This document shows positions 62,391 through 64,000 of a stretch of DNA of 64,000 nt, piece by piece. Position 1 is the first letter of the stretch. Each line of letters begins with the position of its first letter. The notes beneath the pieces were generated by a model, which searched no databases, was not told the DNA's origin, and saw only the letters and a program-made list of their open reading frames with translations. A program made the position numbers and the translations under genes. Source of the stretch: Stictocephala bisonia (Eukaryota; Arthropoda; Insecta; Hemiptera; Membracidae); assembly GCA_035578905.1 (NCBI GenBank), contig JAQJVL010000545.1, positions 145,001 through 209,000 on the forward strand, read 5' to 3'.

Positions 62391-63607
62391 ATTTTGAAAG
62401 GTTTATATACCACATTAGGATTTTTTTGGGGAGCGATATAAATATCTTTATATCAAAATATATTCCAACCATTTAACGTTTCCTTCACACAAGTTCAGAG
62501 TTTGATGCAGGCATTTCGGTAGTTCTCCATTCAGTATGACGGCTATTTCGTTCAAAAATTTTAAATTATTTTTAACATGAGTAGTATTCTGTACTGCATC
62601 AAGATTTCCTAAATTTGTTTTAATATAATAATTTTCTCAAATTTTTCAAGACACTAAAACACACCCATCCCTCCAGCCAGCTGCAGTATTTTGGAAATCA
62701 CGTATCCTACAACTGGCTGTCTAAAGTTGAGTAACTCGTACATACTACCCTGTACTTAGTTCTGTTGTGAGGAATGAAAGTGAAACCGAACAACACTGTC
62801 CGTCAGCTGCAATCATCGATAATTGCTGGGGAGAGTGAGAGCTGTTCTAGTGTAAAATATAGAGCAGTTTGTTCTAGTCACGCCTTACATGAATCAGTTA
62901 TATGGTGCTCTGAACGGTTACGATCACAACAAAGATGTAACAGTTACATATCTGTAACAGTATTAGTGTTTTATATAGTACCACAGAATAACTGATCAAT
63001 GTACTTAAAACTATTGATCAGGTCAGTGTACTCAATTTATTGAATTCTATGTATAATAAATAACAGAGTACACTTTATCCAGATAACAATGCTTTCAGTC
63101 ACAAAAAATAAGTTTTCTCTGTTATTTATCAACTGATCGTTAAATTGGCATACCGTTGAATTTGACATAACGTAGTCTACAAATATTGTATCTTAAAATT
63201 TTTGGGTTAAATGTGTAGTTTTTTTTATAATTGACTTTTAAATTTTAAGACAGCCGCCATTTTAAACTAATAATTTCATACATTCAGTATTTTTACAAAA
63301 AATATGTCTTACATGAAAGATAAACTTTCATATGAAAAATGAGGACTGTATATCAAACGATTTTTGAATATTCAAATTTAAAAAAAAAAACTTCAGACAT
63401 ACAGAGAGAAAACGAATCGAGATATGACACATGGTTATGTGGCACTATTTGCTTGTATTGACTTGACAAACAACCCTCTAAAAATACGACAGTTGAAGCT
63501 CAACACCCTGTATAGTTACATATAATACCACTATAACAATTGGTGTTTTTTTTAAATAGTCAAAAGTATTTTGGCGTATTTTATTTTCCTGTTATTTCCT
63601 GTTTTAG
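62391..63607. other. AT-rich DNA upstream of the exon, probably intron
   Basis: No coding signal. It ends in a pyrimidine-rich tract (TTTTCCTGTTATTTCCTGTT) and TTAG, a good 3' splice site. If the exon is internal, this sequence is intronic. Confidence 0.55.
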
Positions 63608-63748
63608 CTGGAAGAAATGAAGAGCAAGGACCGTGTGATATCCCAGCTCCAGAGGGAGTACCACCAGCTAGCAGCCCGCCAGCGGTCCAGGTCTCCAGGA
63701 CTCTCTCCCCTAGGACGCTCCAGGCTCAGCTCCGAGACTTCTGCTAGG
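63608..63748 (+). CDS. Internal coding exon of an unidentified coiled-coil / Ser-Arg-rich protein
   Basis: A 141-bp segment (47 codons, phase 0 on both sides) starts right after a pyrimidine tract and TTTTAG, and ends at AGG before GTGAGC, a strong 5' splice site. The reading frame is open throughout and meets a stop 12 bases into the presumed intron, as expected for a real exon boundary. The first half (LEEMKSKDRVISQLQREY) is charged with Leu/Ile/Val spacing typical of a coiled coil. The second half (RQRSRSPGLSPLGRSRLSSE) is basic, Ser/Pro-rich and likely disordered, with possible proline-directed phosphorylation sites. Codon usage is GC-rich, unlike the AT-rich flanks. I cannot identify the gene from 47 residues. 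Candidate classes are cytoskeletal or centrosomal scaffold proteins, which is a guess. Confidence 0.75.
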
Positions 63749-64000
63749 GTGAGCGTCTGTTAGCCTTCCCACACGCTTCGTTCATCATCTTGTCAGAAAT
63801 CATCTACTTTCACATTTTTAATTTGTTGGAAAGTTATTTATTTTGAATCACTTTGCTTTTTGCTTCAATGTGTTAAGTAGCTGTGTTTTGTTAGATTAGT
63901 GTTTTGTCTCTCATTATATTTTTATTCAAACAGTATTCAGGATTATTTTCAAATAATCTGTATTAAAGATTATTTCTTTAAATTTAAATATCTTTCATAT
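63749..64000 (+). other. Probable intron following the exon
   Basis: Starts GTGAGCGTCTG and quickly becomes AT-rich, with stops in all frames. It runs off the window edge, so the next exon is not seen. Confidence 0.6.

Overview
This window looks like AT-rich, gene-poor, repeat-dominated eukaryotic DNA, most likely from an insect. There are no dense ORFs or bacterial gene structure. Short degenerate arrays of CCTAA (the insect-type TTAGG telomere repeat) occur at 10.45 kb and 15.85 kb. A tRNA-derived SINE family is scattered through the window, a mariner/Tc1-superfamily transposon is present, and one spliced protein-coding exon lies at the far right. A hemipteran is a reasonable guess, but the sequence alone does not prove the order.

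Layout. Bases 1-7.4 kb hold unique AT-rich DNA with SINE copies (81-160, 5069-5475, 6134-6575), a tRNA-Leu/Ser-like SINE head (2931-3018) and a cruciform-capable dyad (444-532). Bases 7.44-10.21 kb form a 2.8 kb element bounded by inverted arms of nearly 500 bp. Right beside it, a CCTAA array is bracketed by a 44-46 bp inverted repeat (10299-10611). A 124-bp minisatellite fills 11.79-14.33 kb. After a unique stretch and another SINE, a satellite array with a 112-bp monomer runs from 17565 to about 45893: 28.3 kb, about 253 monomers, 44% of the window. It shows higher-order structure, including an 18-monomer (2015 bp) and a 26-monomer (2912 bp) tandem duplication. The right flank (46-64 kb) holds two more SINE pieces, a 37-bp minisatellite of about 47 units, another SINE fragment, a 105-bp array, a 36-bp array, a complete but inactive mariner-like element (55598-57906) with about 503-bp terminal inverted repeats, a 32-33 bp array, a 40-bp array and a roughly 170-200 bp repeat cluster.

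Genes. Only one host coding segment is supported: a 141-bp in-phase exon at 63608-63748 on the plus strand, with a good acceptor and donor, encoding a charged, coiled-coil-like and then Ser/Arg/Pro-rich segment of an unidentified protein. The preceding 60 kb may be intron or intergenic DNA. The only other protein-derived sequence is the broken transposase.

The main interest lies in the repeat architecture: the mosaic higher-order satellite whose monomer carries several dyad symmetries, the telomere-like array enclosed in inverted repeats, and the unusual number of unrelated tandem-repeat families in one window. No new enzymatic system was found.
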